64,000 nucleotides of DNA from Saccharothrix australiensis. Lineage in GTDB: Bacteria > Actinomycetota > Actinomycetes > Mycobacteriales > Pseudonocardiaceae. Of the stretch, positions 8,565 to 17,369 are shown one piece after another (within the stretch, counting starts at the first letter, position 1; every line of letters starts with the position of its first letter). Location of the stretch: positions 5,295,501-5,359,500 of the forward strand of contig NZ_RBXO01000001.1 of the NCBI RefSeq assembly GCF_003634935.1, in the 5' to 3' direction. The notes beneath the pieces are model-generated. The model was given only the letters and a program-made list of their open reading frames with translations. It searched no databases and was not told where the DNA came from. Both the position numbers and the translations under genes were made by a program.

Positions 8565-9593
8565 ATGGACACCACGAAAGTGGCTTCAGCGGTGCGCATC
8601 GGCTCCGCCCTGGGCAGCGGTGCCGCCGTGGAGTGGGGCGAGGTCTTCGCCGCCCTGCGGATGGCGCTGCCGGAGATGTGCGCCGTGCAGGTCACCGGGT
8701 ACGACCCCGTGTCGCGGGGCTTCGTGGTGATGGCCGAGGACGGCTACAACCACTCGATCAGCCAGGAGCTGGCGCACGAGCTGCCGCGCACCCGCTGGGG
8801 CGGTCAGCTGTTCGACTCCGCCGTGCCGCTGCTCATGGACGACATGCCGCACAACTTCCGCGACTCGCCGCACTACCAGGAGCGCCTGCGGCCCGCCGGC
8901 TTCGAGGACGGGCTGTCGGCGGTGCTGCGCATGGGCGGTCGCGAGCAGGTGGTGGGCGTCTTACACGCCAACGCCTCGGTCCGGGCGGCCTTCGACGAGG
9001 AGGCGCGGCGGTTCGTCGGCGAGCTGGGCTCGGTGCTGGCCCGTCGCGTGGACCCGTTGCACTGCCCGTCGTTCGACACGTGGTTCGGTCCGGAGTGGAC
9101 GGCGAGCTGGCTGGTGCCCGCCGTCGGCCCGGTGGCCGGCCGCTCGCCCGCCGCGCTCGCCGACGACCCGGCCCTGCGGGCGGTGGCGGAGTCCTTCTCG
9201 ACGCTCGGCGTGCGCACGGTGCCGTTCCTGTGGCCCGCCAAGGACGGTTGGTACCGCGTGCGCCTGCTGCGGGTGGTCGACGGGCCGCGCAACGGCGTCG
9301 TGGCGGCCTGCGCGCCGTTCGAGAACCCGTCCGGGCTCACGGCGCGCGAACTGGACATCGCGACCGGCCTGGTGGCCGGCCTGTCCAACCAGGCGATCGC
9401 GGAGAGCCTCGTGGTCAGCAGGCGCACCGTCGAGACCTACGTCGAGCGCCTGCTCACCAAGCTCGACTGCCAGTCGCGCGGCGAGGCCGCGGGCATCGCC
9501 GCGCGAGCCGGTTTCGTGCGGCCCTCGTCGGACCCCCGCGGCGTCGGCTCCCTGCTCCGCCTGACCCGCGGCGCCGACCCGTACTGGATCTGA
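8565..9593 (+). CDS. LuxR-family transcriptional regulator with N-terminal GAF-like sensor
   Basis: 342 residues. About 1-170 form a GAF-like sensory region; a LuxR-type helix-turn-helix occupies about 258-315 (LTARELDIATGLVAGLSNQA, SRRTVETYVERLLTKL). The ATG at 8565 is chosen because TAGGAGG precedes it by four bases; longer frames would start in the repeat spacer. It likely controls the upstream catabolic genes in response to a small ligand (inference from position). The 79 bp after the stop contain three 16-bp units ending in ACCGGAC. Confidence 0.88.
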   Translation: MDTTKVASAVRIGSALGSGAAVEWGEVFAALRMALPEMCAVQVTGYDPVSRGFVVMAEDGYNHSISQELAHELPRTRWGGQLFDSAVPLLMDDMPHNFRDSPHYQERLRPAGFEDGLSAVLRMGGREQVVGVLHANASVRAAFDEEARRFVGELGSVLARRVDPLHCPSFDTWFGPEWTASWLVPAVGPVAGRSPAALADDPALRAVAESFSTLGVRTVPFLWPAKDGWYRVRLLRVVDGPRNGVVAACAPFENPSGLTARELDIATGLVAGLSNQAIAESLVVSRRTVETYVERLLTKLDCQSRGEAAGIAARAGFVRPSSDPRGVGSLLRLTRGADPYWI

Positions 9594-9672
9594 CCCGCAC
9601 CGGACCTGACCCGTACCGGACCTCTCCTGCACCGGACCTCTTCTGGGAGCCACCCCACCGCACCGGACGCGC

Positions 9673-10188
9673 TCAGGTCCCGGTCGCGACCACCACGACC
9701 TGCCCGGACCGCTCGTCGAGGAAGGCCGACGCCGTCCACCGCTCGTGCGTGAACGCCCGGTCGAACGCCTCGCCGGTCAGGAACGGACCGGCGGGCACCC
9801 GCTCCCGCAGCCCGGCGACCACCTCCGGCGACCTGCCTTGCGCGGTCGGGCCGTGCGCGGCGACCAGCCGCCGCACCTCGTCGGCGGGCAGCGTCACCAC
9901 GGCGTCGATCCAGTAGGTCGAGGGTCCGGGCGCGTCGCCCCGGCCGTAGGTGCCCGACATCCACCGCGCACCCGTCGCACCCGCCAACGGCGGGAACCGC
10001 TTCCGCAGCGGCTCCAGGTCCTCGCGCACCTCGTCCACCCCGGTCTTGGCCGCTCCGACGCCCCCCATCGGCTCCGCTCCCCTCGTCACCAGGCGGTAAC
10101 CCGCCACGGCGACGAGCACCGCCACCGCCAGCGAGACCGCCGCCGCCACCCCGACCACCCACGGCCGAACCCCGGTCGAACCGCCCAC
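9673..10188 (-). CDS. Single-pass membrane protein of an ESX-type cassette
   Basis: 171 residues. A hydrophobic segment near residues 9-30 (VVGVAAAVSLAVAVLVAVAG) is followed by a hydrophilic extracytoplasmic part with Arg/Asp-rich and aromatic stretches (ARWMSGTYGRG, STYWIDAVVTLP). GTG 10188 overlaps the stop of the preceding gene by one base (TAGTG), so the two are coupled. I recognise no domain. Its place after two ESX-like genes suggests an anchored partner, immunity or assembly protein; that is inference. Confidence 0.7.
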   Translation of the reverse strand: MGGSTGVRPWVVGVAAAVSLAVAVLVAVAGYRLVTRGAEPMGGVGAAKTGVDEVREDLEPLRKRFPPLAGATGARWMSGTYGRGDAPGPSTYWIDAVVTLPADEVRRLVAAHGPTAQGRSPEVVAGLRERVPAGPFLTGEAFDRAFTHERWTASAFLDERSGQVVVVATGT

Positions 10189-11444
10189 TAGCGCCGCTCC
10201 CTCGGGTTGTCCGGCGTCGACCCGCGCTCGCGCTCCCGGCCGCGCGCGTCCACGTCCTGGCCCGGCACGCCCTCGGGCGGGTGCCCCAGCTCCCAGCTGA
10301 CGGTCCTCGTCAGCGAGCCGTGCGTGTCGAACGGCTTCGCCCAGCCGACCTCGGTGAACCGGCCGTTCTCGTCGTCGCCCACCTCGGTCGCGATGTCGTG
10401 CTGGCCGCGGTTGAAGTTGTACCGGTCCTCGGCCTCCACGGTCACCGTCATGGTGACCCGGTTCCCGTCGACCCGCACGTCGCCGTGGCTCCACACCTGG
10501 TAGCCGCCGACCGCCTTCTGCCAGTTCTCCGTCCTCGGGTACGGCTCGGCGGTGGACGGCTGACCGGTCATCGGGAAGTCCGTGCGGCCGGATCGGATCA
10601 GCTCCTCGGCGGCGTGGGCGGCCCGCGTGATCTCCGCGTCGACGCCCGCGCGGATGCCCGAGTCCTCCCGGTACGCCTTCTCGTAGTCGAACCCGCGTGG
10701 CTCGCCGGTGTTCCCCCAGTAGTGCTCGTACATCCGCGTCGCGTCCGGCAACTGGCCCAGCGCCTGCGCCCCGCGCAATTTCGCGAGCCATTCCACCTTG
10801 CTCAGGTGGTCTGCCGCCGTCGATTCCGCCGAACCGTAGGAGAAATCCTCGTCGAAACGCACGTGCGGTTCCTCCGGCGGCCCCACCCGGAATCCGCCGT
10901 CGGCGGTGCGGGCGCTCGGGTCGGCCGCCGCGAGTCCGGTCGCGCCACCGTCGGACACCTGCGCCGCTTCGGCCTTGGCCAGCGCGGCGGTCAGGCCCCG
11001 GTCGATCTCCCGCGCCTCGTCCAGGACGCGGCGCACGCCGTCGGCGAGTTCGGCGGCGACCCGCGCCCGGCCCTCGGCGTCGGGGTCGTCGGGCGCCTCG
11101 TCCCGCACGGCGCCGGCCGCGTCGATGCCGAACCGGTTCGCGCGCGCGGTCGACTCGGTGTCCTCCACCAGCCGGATCAGCGCCGACACGGCGTCGGCCG
11201 CCTCGTACAGCGCGCGCTGCACCGAACCCGCCTCGGCCACCAGGTGCTCGGCCCGGTCCTTGACCGCGGCGAGCGCGCCACGCGCGGCCGTGGCGCTCCC
11301 GCCGTGCCACAGCAGCGGCCCGAACGCGCCGTCCAGCTCGTCCTGGAGCCCGATGAGCTGGTCCTTCCGGCTCCGGATGACCTCGGCCGCGTCCTCCAGC
11401 GCCTCGGCGTCCCACCGGCGGACCTCGTCGTAGGACGCCGTCAC
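10188..11444 (-). CDS. WXG/LXG-like ESX substrate with conserved C-terminal domain, possible effector
   Basis: 418 residues. The N-terminal half is alpha-helical (ASYDEVRRWDAEALEDAAEV, LLWHGGSATAARGALAA), like WXG100/LXG-type proteins exported by type VII systems. A long Ala/Asp/Glu coiled region leads to a distinct C-terminal domain (HYWGNTGEPRGFDYEKAYRE, EDRYNFNRGQHDIATE) of a kind seen at the ends of actinobacterial ESX-associated proteins. No catalytic motif of a known toxin is evident. The start GTG overlaps the stop of the upstream gene (GTGA). Function is unproven; an effector or cell-surface protein is most likely. Confidence 0.7.
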   Translation of the reverse strand: MTASYDEVRRWDAEALEDAAEVIRSRKDQLIGLQDELDGAFGPLLWHGGSATAARGALAAVKDRAEHLVAEAGSVQRALYEAADAVSALIRLVEDTESTARANRFGIDAAGAVRDEAPDDPDAEGRARVAAELADGVRRVLDEAREIDRGLTAALAKAEAAQVSDGGATGLAAADPSARTADGGFRVGPPEEPHVRFDEDFSYGSAESTAADHLSKVEWLAKLRGAQALGQLPDATRMYEHYWGNTGEPRGFDYEKAYREDSGIRAGVDAEITRAAHAAEELIRSGRTDFPMTGQPSTAEPYPRTENWQKAVGGYQVWSHGDVRVDGNRVTMTVTVEAEDRYNFNRGQHDIATEVGDDENGRFTEVGWAKPFDTHGSLTRTVSWELGHPPEGVPGQDVDARGRERERGSTPDNPRERR

Positions 11445-11755
11445 CCGGCACCGCCGAAGAACCCGCCCAGCAGGGAGAAGTCCCGCGCCGCCGCCGCCTC
11501 GTCGGTGGCGTACCGGTCGGCGGAGGCGGACAGGCCCGCGGCGAACGCGGCGACCTCGGCCGACCAGGCGGCCAGCCGCCGGTCCCACGCGTCCGCGAGC
11601 TTCGGCGCGGTCGCGGCGGCCTCCGAACCGGGCAGCGCGCCGGGCACGCCCCGCGGTGCGTCGCCCAGCCCGATCCGCCCGGCCTGCTCACCGGCGGACG
11701 CCGCCGCCGCGGCGGCCTTCCGCAAGCCCGCCAGGTCGACCTCGTAACCGCCCAC
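11441..11755 (-). CDS. Small ESX-type secretion target (EspC/WXG100-like)
   Basis: 104 residues, Ala-rich and helical (VDLAGLRKAAAAAASAGEQA, WDRRLAAWSAEVAAFAAGLS), with the length and helical hairpin pattern of EspC-type ESX proteins that dimerise with a partner. GTG 11755 is preceded by GGAGGGG. It is the first gene of a three-gene coupled unit (104, 418 and 171 residues) and is probably the heterodimer partner of the next protein. No EccC-type motor is encoded in the window. Confidence 0.75.
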   Translation of the reverse strand: MGGYEVDLAGLRKAAAAAASAGEQAGRIGLGDAPRGVPGALPGSEAAATAPKLADAWDRRLAAWSAEVAAFAAGLSASADRYATDEAAAARDFSLLGGFFGGAG

Positions 11756-12285
11756 AGCCCCTCCGCCACCCCGTCGGGAATTCGGAGAATAACCGGCCGC
11801 CGGGCAACGGAAACCGCCAATCCGGCGGAGACCACTCGAATGGCTGGATATTCCATCCAGCCACGCCATTCCGGATTTGTCGGAATACGCGCCGTGGACG
11901 CCACGGGTAACGGAATCGGCGGAAGCGCATATCCCGACCGGCGCCGAACGCCGTCGTCGACGAACACCTCGCCGGGCATGATGACGCACCCGAGGACGAG
12001 GACGACCGGCTGGAAGACCCACGACAAGGTCCGACCGACCCCGCTCCCGGCCGGGTCGAGCGAAGCCGGCGCCGCCAAGCACAGGTCGATGACGACCCCG
12101 TCACCGCGTCCGGCCAAGACCTCGAAACCGGTCTCCGGACGATCCTCGACGGCCTTCAGGCCCAACTGCCCGCTCGACCGCAGGTTCGGGCTCCTCCGCC
12201 GCGAACCCGTCCCGCCACCCGACGGCGACGGGACGGATTCGCGTACGGCGTCCCGGCACCGGCCGGGACGCGCGCGTCGGACGGC
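11756..12285. other. 530-bp spacer without a clear gene
   Basis: Contains less GC-rich sequence at about 11765-11920, which should hold the promoter of the ESX cassette. Both strands have open frames over 11910-12280 but none has a plausible start with a ribosome site or a recognisable product. One plus-strand frame rich in Asp and Glu (about 11956-12170) lacks a start codon and may be a gene remnant. Confidence 0.5.
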
Positions 12286-13710
12286 TCAGCCGTGGTGCAT
12301 CCAGACACCCTTGATCTCGGTGTACGCGTCGATCGCGTACGGGCCCATCTCGCGGCCCCAGCCGCTGGACCGGAAACCGCCCCACGGCGCGGCGGCGTCC
12401 GGCACGCACGGCATGTTCACGAACACCGCGCCGGCCCGGATGCCGTCCGCCAGGCGGTGCGCCGTGCGGAGGTCGTTGCTCCACACCGACGCCGCCAGGC
12501 CGTACGGCGAGTCGTTGACGCGGCTCAGCAGCTCGTCCTCGTCGTCGTAGTCCAGCACCGCCAGCACCGGCCCGAAGACCTCTTCCCGCGCGATGGTCAT
12601 GCGGTCCTGGACGGCGCCGAACACGGTCGGCCGGTAGAAGTGGCCGGGGCCGTCGGCGGGCGCGCCGCCGGTCAGCAGGTCCGCGCCCTCGGCGACCGCG
12701 CCGCGCACGAAGCCGTCCACGCGCTCGCGGTGCTCGGCGCTCACCAGCGGGCCGAGGTCGGTGTCCGGGTGCAGGCCCGCGCCCAGGCGCAGCCCGGAGA
12801 CGGCGGTGGACAGCTTGGTGGCGAACTCGTCCTGCCGCGCCTTGTCGACGTACAGCCGGGCGTAGGCCGCGCACACCTGGCCGCTGTTGAGCAGGCCGCC
12901 CGCGACGGTGCCCTGCACGGCCGCGTCGATGTCGGCGTCCCGCGCGATGACGGTCGGCGTCTTGCCGCCCAGCTCCAGCGTCACCCGCTTGAGGTCCGCC
13001 GCCGACGCCGCCACGATGTCGCGGCCCACCGACGTCGAGCCCGTGAACGACACCTTGTCCACGCCGGGGTGGCGGACCAGGGCCTTGCCGGTCTCCGGGC
13101 CGCCGGTCACCAGGTTGACCACGCCGGGCGGGAAACCCGCCTCGACGCACAGCTCGACCAGGCGCACGGTGGTCAGCGGCGTCTGCTCGGCGGGCTTGAT
13201 GACCGTGGTGTTGCCGCACGCCAGGGCGGGCGCCAGCTTCCACGCCATGATCATGAGCGGGAAGTTCCACGGCGCGATGAGCGCGCACACGCCGACCGGC
13301 ACGCGCCGGTCGAACTGGAGCGTGTTCGGGAACGACACCGAGCGCACCGCGCCGTCCAGCTTGGTGGCCCACCCGGCGAAGTACCGGAAGTGCTCCGCCG
13401 TGCCGGTCACGGTGACCGCCCGCGCCACGCCCAGCGGCTGGCCCTGGTCGCGCGTCTCCAGCTCGGCGAGCTTCTCGGCGTCGGCCTCGATCAGGTCGGC
13501 CAGCCGCCACAGCAGCGCCGCGCGCTCGGTGGCCGGGGTCGCCGCCCAGCCCGGCAGGGCCTCGCGGGCGGCGGTCACGGCGGCGTCCACGTCGGACGCG
13601 CTCGCGTCGGCGCACACCGCGAGCGGCTCGTCCGTGGCGGGGTCGGTGGTGGTGAACTCCCCGGCTCCGGCGGTCCACTGTCCGCCGATGTAAAGATTTG
13701 TCGCGCGCAT
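12286..13710 (-). CDS. Aldehyde dehydrogenase (phenylacetaldehyde/betaine aldehyde type)
   Basis: 474 residues of the ALDH superfamily: the catalytic Glu region LELGGKTPTVIA and the catalytic Cys in NSGQVCAAYARL, followed by EEVFGPVLAVL. ATG 13710 is supported by GGAGGGAG in front. The enzyme oxidises an aldehyde to the acid with NAD(P)+. The AraC-type gene immediately upstream on the same strand resembles FeaR-like regulators, which suggests an arylacetaldehyde substrate produced from an aromatic amine. The adjacent homoprotocatechuate operon would then consume the arylacetate (inference). Confidence 0.9.
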   Translation of the reverse strand: MRATNLYIGGQWTAGAGEFTTTDPATDEPLAVCADASASDVDAAVTAAREALPGWAATPATERAALLWRLADLIEADAEKLAELETRDQGQPLGVARAVTVTGTAEHFRYFAGWATKLDGAVRSVSFPNTLQFDRRVPVGVCALIAPWNFPLMIMAWKLAPALACGNTTVIKPAEQTPLTTVRLVELCVEAGFPPGVVNLVTGGPETGKALVRHPGVDKVSFTGSTSVGRDIVAASAADLKRVTLELGGKTPTVIARDADIDAAVQGTVAGGLLNSGQVCAAYARLYVDKARQDEFATKLSTAVSGLRLGAGLHPDTDLGPLVSAEHRERVDGFVRGAVAEGADLLTGGAPADGPGHFYRPTVFGAVQDRMTIAREEVFGPVLAVLDYDDEDELLSRVNDSPYGLAASVWSNDLRTAHRLADGIRAGAVFVNMPCVPDAAAPWGGFRSSGWGREMGPYAIDAYTEIKGVWMHHG

Positions 13711-13862
13711 GTCGACTCCCTCCACTGACTGATCGCGGGTCAGTGTGGGCCGCCGGACGACCCGGAAGCTTGGCTGCGGGCGCACGGCGTTTGACCGTCA
13801 GCGCGTCCGCTGCGCCGCTGTCAACCCGCCCGGCGCACGGTCGAACCCACCCGGCGCGCGGC

Positions 13863-14828
13863 TCAACCCGCCCGGTGCTGGACGCTGCGCCGCCGGTACT
13901 CCGACGGGGACAGGCCGTACTCCGTCTTGAACGCCCGGCTCAGGTAGGAGGCGTCGACCAGGCCCCACCGCGCGCCGATGACGCCGATCGCGAGCTGGTT
14001 CTTGCCGGGGTCGGCGAGGTCCTGCCCGCAGCGCTCCAGCCTGCGGTGCCTGATCCAGCCGGACACCGTCGTCCCCGCCTCGCTGAACAGCTTGTGCAGG
14101 TACCGCGTGGAGATGTGGTGCGCCGCCGCGATGTCGCCGGGTGACAGCTCCGGGTCCTCCAGGTGCGCCTCGACGTACGACTTGATCTTCACCAGCATCG
14201 CCGCGCGGGACGTCTCGGCGGGCACGTCGGTGTAGTCCACCTGGTCGGCCAGCGCGGTGCCGAGCAGGTCGACCACGTTGCGCGCCAACCGGACGCTGCC
14301 GTGCACCTGCGGGTCGTCGATGTTGCGCGCGAGCTGCACGAGCGTCGTGCTGACGATCCCGCTCACGCCCTGCCCGCCCGCGAACCGGACCGCGGTCAGC
14401 TGCTCGACCTGCCCGGACGGCAGGCACAGCATGGACCGGGGGAACATCAGCACCAGGGTGGACGACACGTCGTCGAAGGCCAGCGCGTACGGCCGGGTGG
14501 TGTCGTAGATGGCGAAGTCGCCGGGGCGCAGCGCCGCCTGCCTGCCGTCCTGGCTGAGCTTGGCGGAGCCGTGCAGCTGGAGCGAGAGCTTGTAGTAGTC
14601 CGGCGCGGCGCGGGAGATCGCGCGCGCCGTCCGTCGCACGGTGTGCGCGTCCGCCGACGCCTCGTACACGGAGATGCTGCCGAGGTTCTGACCGCGCAAC
14701 CGGCCGCGGAACGCCGAGTGCTCGCCGGTGGTGGCCTCCAGGGGCACGAAGGTCTGCGACACGGCCGACTGCCAGAGGTCGAACTGCTGCGTCGCGGGCA
14801 CACCGGCGGTGGTCAGCACGTAGGACAT
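13863..14828 (-). CDS. AraC-family regulator, FeaR-like
   Basis: 321 residues. The N-terminal 200 residues form an AraC-binding-like sensor domain (GSAKLSQDGRQAALRPGDFA). The C-terminal 100 residues hold two helix-turn-helix motifs (LSPGDIAAAHHISTRYLHKL, WGLVDASYLSRAFKTEYGLS), the second ending in the family's FKTEYGLSPSEYR signature. ATG 14828 follows AGGAGGGC. The gene lies upstream of the aldehyde dehydrogenase and diverges from the hpa-like operon, so it could control both. The 152 bp between it and the dehydrogenase contain short ACCCGCCCGGCGC repeats. Confidence 0.88.
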   Translation of the reverse strand: MSYVLTTAGVPATQQFDLWQSAVSQTFVPLEATTGEHSAFRGRLRGQNLGSISVYEASADAHTVRRTARAISRAAPDYYKLSLQLHGSAKLSQDGRQAALRPGDFAIYDTTRPYALAFDDVSSTLVLMFPRSMLCLPSGQVEQLTAVRFAGGQGVSGIVSTTLVQLARNIDDPQVHGSVRLARNVVDLLGTALADQVDYTDVPAETSRAAMLVKIKSYVEAHLEDPELSPGDIAAAHHISTRYLHKLFSEAGTTVSGWIRHRRLERCGQDLADPGKNQLAIGVIGARWGLVDASYLSRAFKTEYGLSPSEYRRRSVQHRAG

Positions 14829-15065
14829 CGTCGCCCTCCTGGACCTGCGCTGGGACGGTGGTCGGGTTCACACCGTGGCTCGGGTAACACTGGGTGACAG
14901 GGACAGTCGTCCGCCATCGCCCGTTCGTCAAGAGTTCGTTGCAGAGTCGTGAATGGGGTCACCAGCCGGTGCGCGCGGAGTCAAAGGGCGTGCGTCTTGG
15001 GTCAACATCACCACCCGGCCGTCCTGTTACACCTGGATAGCGGTCACGACAGCGTGCGCCGCGAA

Positions 15066-15083
15066 CGGATCGTATTCGATCCG
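15066..15083. promoter_or_regulatory. Perfect inverted repeat, candidate GntR operator of the hpa-like operon
   Basis: CGGATCG-TATT-CGATCCG, a perfect 7-4-7 palindrome ending 28 bases before the hpaD start and 18 before its GGAGG. The FCD-type GntR gene lies in the same operon (17366-18037). GntR/FadR operators are short palindromes of this kind, so autoregulation of the operon through this site is the simplest reading. Confidence 0.55.
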
Positions 15084-15111
15084 CTACACGATCCCCGATG
15101 TGGAGGTGTTC

Positions 15112-15975
15112 ATGGGTGAGGTCGTGCTGGCAGCGAAGATCACGCATGTGCCGTCGATCTGGCTGTCCATCCAAACCGGCAAGCACCACGGCATCCGCAG
15201 GCACGCCGAGGTCGGGCTGGCCGAGGTGGGGCGACGGGCGCGGGAGCGCGGCGCGGACACCTTCGTGGTGGCCGACTCGCACTGGATGAACAGCATGAGC
15301 TTCCACATCAACGGGAAGGCTCGGCACCAGGGCAGCTACGCGTCGCACGAGCTGCCGCACTTCATCCACGACCTGGAGTACGACTACCCCGGCGGGCCCG
15401 ACCTCGCGCGGCTGATCGGCGAGGAGATCAACGCCGGCGGCCAGAAGTCGATGGTCCACGACGTCAAGGACCTCGGCCTGGAGTACGCGACGCTGGTGCC
15501 GATGCACTTCATGAACCGCGAGGAGGACCCGCTCGCGGTGGTGCCGGTGGGCTGCAACATCTACTCCACGATCGACGAGAACCGCCGGGTCGGCGAGGCG
15601 ATCGCGCGGGCCGTGCTGCGCAGCGACCGCAAGGTGGCGTTCCTGGCCAGCGGCTCGCTGTCGCACCAGTTCCCGCCGAACGAGGTCTCCTCGGAGTACC
15701 TGGACAAGATCAGCAACCCGATCAACGAGCAGGCCGACCGCCTGGTGCTCGACCAGTGGCGCAACGGCCACATCGCGGAGTTCCTGGCCGCGCTGCCCGC
15801 CTACAACGAGCGGTTCACCGGCGAGGCCGCGATGGCCGACACGGCGATGCTGTTCGGCATCCTCGGCTGGGACCGCTACACCGGCCACGGCGAGCAGCTG
15901 TGCGACTACTTCCCGAGCAGCGGCACCGGTCAGGTCATCGTCGACTTCCCCATCCCGGACGGGCTCAAGGCATGA
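15112..15975 (+). CDS. hpaD: 3,4-dihydroxyphenylacetate (homoprotocatechuate) 2,3-dioxygenase, LigB type
   Basis: 287 residues, close to the 283 of E. coli HpaD. It is a class III extradiol dioxygenase with iron-binding His-rich segments near the N-terminus (KITHVPSIWLS, HHGIRRHAEVG, VADSHWMNSMSFHI) and FLASGSLSHQFPP. It opens the ring of homoprotocatechuate to 5-carboxymethyl-2-hydroxymuconate semialdehyde. ATG 15112 has GGAGG six bases upstream; the frame is open further upstream but the palindrome and ribosome site argue for this start. It is the first gene of an operon in which each of the next four genes overlaps its predecessor by four bases. Confidence 0.92.
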   Translation: MGEVVLAAKITHVPSIWLSIQTGKHHGIRRHAEVGLAEVGRRARERGADTFVVADSHWMNSMSFHINGKARHQGSYASHELPHFIHDLEYDYPGGPDLARLIGEEINAGGQKSMVHDVKDLGLEYATLVPMHFMNREEDPLAVVPVGCNIYSTIDENRRVGEAIARAVLRSDRKVAFLASGSLSHQFPPNEVSSEYLDKISNPINEQADRLVLDQWRNGHIAEFLAALPAYNERFTGEAAMADTAMLFGILGWDRYTGHGEQLCDYFPSSGTGQVIVDFPIPDGLKA

Positions 15976-17369
15976 CGCACCCCCTGGGCCTCGCGCCCAC
16001 CAAGATCATCGCCGTGCACCTCAACTTCCGCAGCCGCGCGGCCGAGCGGGGCCGGTTCCCGGACGAGCCGTCGTACTTCCTCAAGCCGCCGTCGTCGCTG
16101 TCCTGGACGGGCCGCGACCTCGTGCGGCCCGAGGGCACCGAGCTGTCGGCCTTCGAGGGCGAGATCGCGCTCGTCATCGGCAAGCGCGCGTCGCGGGTGC
16201 CCCGCGACGCGGCGGCCGACTACATCGGCGGCATCACCGCGGCCAACGACTTCGGCGTGCACGACCTGCGCTACGCCGACCGCGGCTCCAACCTGCGCTC
16301 CAAGGGCGCGGACGGCTACACGCCGGTCGGCCCGGTGCTGCTGGACCCGCGCGAGGTCGACCTGCGCGACCTGCGGCTGCGGACGTGGGTCAACGGCGAG
16401 CTGGTGCAGGACGACAACACCGGCGACCTGCTGTTCGACTTCGCCTACCTGATCGCCGACCTGAGCCGGAACGTGACGCTGGAGCCCGGCGACATCATCC
16501 TCACCGGCACCCCGACCGGCGCGACCGTCGTCGCGCCCGGTGACGTGGTCGAGGTGGCGGTCAACGACACCGAGCGGCTGCGCAACACGGTCCGCGAGGT
16601 CGAGCCGCTGGCCAAGCCCGGCGCGCGGCCCAGGGTCACCCGCGAGGACCGGGCGGCGGCCGTCGGCGGCGCCGTGCCGGCGATCAAGCCGGAGACCGAG
16701 GCGGCGCTGCGCTCGGTGTCCACGGCGACGCTGTCCAGCCAGCTCCGCAAGCGCGGGCTGCACCACACGTTCCTCACCGGCCTGCGGCCCGCGCGGCCCG
16801 ACCTGCGCATGGTCGGCACCGCGCACACGCTCCGGTTCCTCCCGCTGCGCGAGGACCAGTTCGCCGAGCGCGGCGGCGGCATGAACGCCCAGAAGCGCGC
16901 GGTCGAGTCCATCGGGCCCGGCCAGGTGCTGGTCATCGACGCCCGCGAGGACCACGGCGCGGGCACGCTCGGCGACATCCTCGCGCTGCGCGCGGTCAAG
17001 CGCGGCGCGGCGGGCGTGGTCACCGACGGGTGCCTGCGGGACAGCCCGGCGTTCGAGGGCCTCGACCTGCCCGCCTACAGCGCGGGCGCGCACGCGGCCG
17101 TCCTGGGTCGTCGGCACGTGCCGTGGGAGGTCGGCGTGGACGTGGCCTGCGCGGGCGTGCTGGTGCGGCCGGGCGACGTGCTGGTGGGCGACGCCGAGGG
17201 CGTCATCCTGATCCCGCCCGCGCTGGTGGACGAGGTCGCCGCCGACGCCGTGGCGATGGAGCGCGAGGAGCGGTTCATCCTGGAGCGCGTCGCCGACGGC
17301 GAGCCGATCGACGGCCTGTACCCGCTCGGCGCGGCCAAGCGCGCCGAGTACGAGCGGTGGTCGGAGTGA
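15972..17369 (+). CDS. Fumarylacetoacetate-hydrolase domain fused to an RraA-like domain (HpaG-type step)
   Basis: 465 residues with two unrelated domains. About 1-215 are a FAH-family domain (FEGEIALVIGKRASRVP, TGTPTGATVVAPGDVVEVAV), matching the decarboxylase/isomerase HpaG. About 235-450 are an RraA-like domain (GTLGDILALRAVKRGAAGVV, TDGCLRD, VGDAEGVILIPP), a family that includes HMG/CHA aldolases and oxaloacetate decarboxylases. E. coli HpaG instead carries two FAH domains. The start overlaps the hpaD stop (ATGA). It should act on the decarboxylation and isomerisation steps after ring cleavage; the RraA part may replace one FAH domain or cleave an oxo-acid. Confidence 0.85.
   Translation: MTHPLGLAPTKIIAVHLNFRSRAAERGRFPDEPSYFLKPPSSLSWTGRDLVRPEGTELSAFEGEIALVIGKRASRVPRDAAADYIGGITAANDFGVHDLRYADRGSNLRSKGADGYTPVGPVLLDPREVDLRDLRLRTWVNGELVQDDNTGDLLFDFAYLIADLSRNVTLEPGDIILTGTPTGATVVAPGDVVEVAVNDTERLRNTVREVEPLAKPGARPRVTREDRAAAVGGAVPAIKPETEAALRSVSTATLSSQLRKRGLHHTFLTGLRPARPDLRMVGTAHTLRFLPLREDQFAERGGGMNAQKRAVESIGPGQVLVIDAREDHGAGTLGDILALRAVKRGAAGVVTDGCLRDSPAFEGLDLPAYSAGAHAAVLGRRHVPWEVGVDVACAGVLVRPGDVLVGDAEGVILIPPALVDEVAADAVAMEREERFILERVADGEPIDGLYPLGAAKRAEYERWSE

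Noticed and set aside
11910..12280. Acidic plus-strand open frame (DDAPEDEDDRLEDP type)
   Set aside because: No start codon after the upstream stop, no ribosome site, and it runs into the antisense of the aldehyde dehydrogenase; at most a gene remnant.
14829..15111. Longer HpaD starting near 14953
   Set aside because: The added residues are unlike the family, the frame passes through the operator palindrome, and ATG 15112 has a good GGAGG and the length expected for HpaD.
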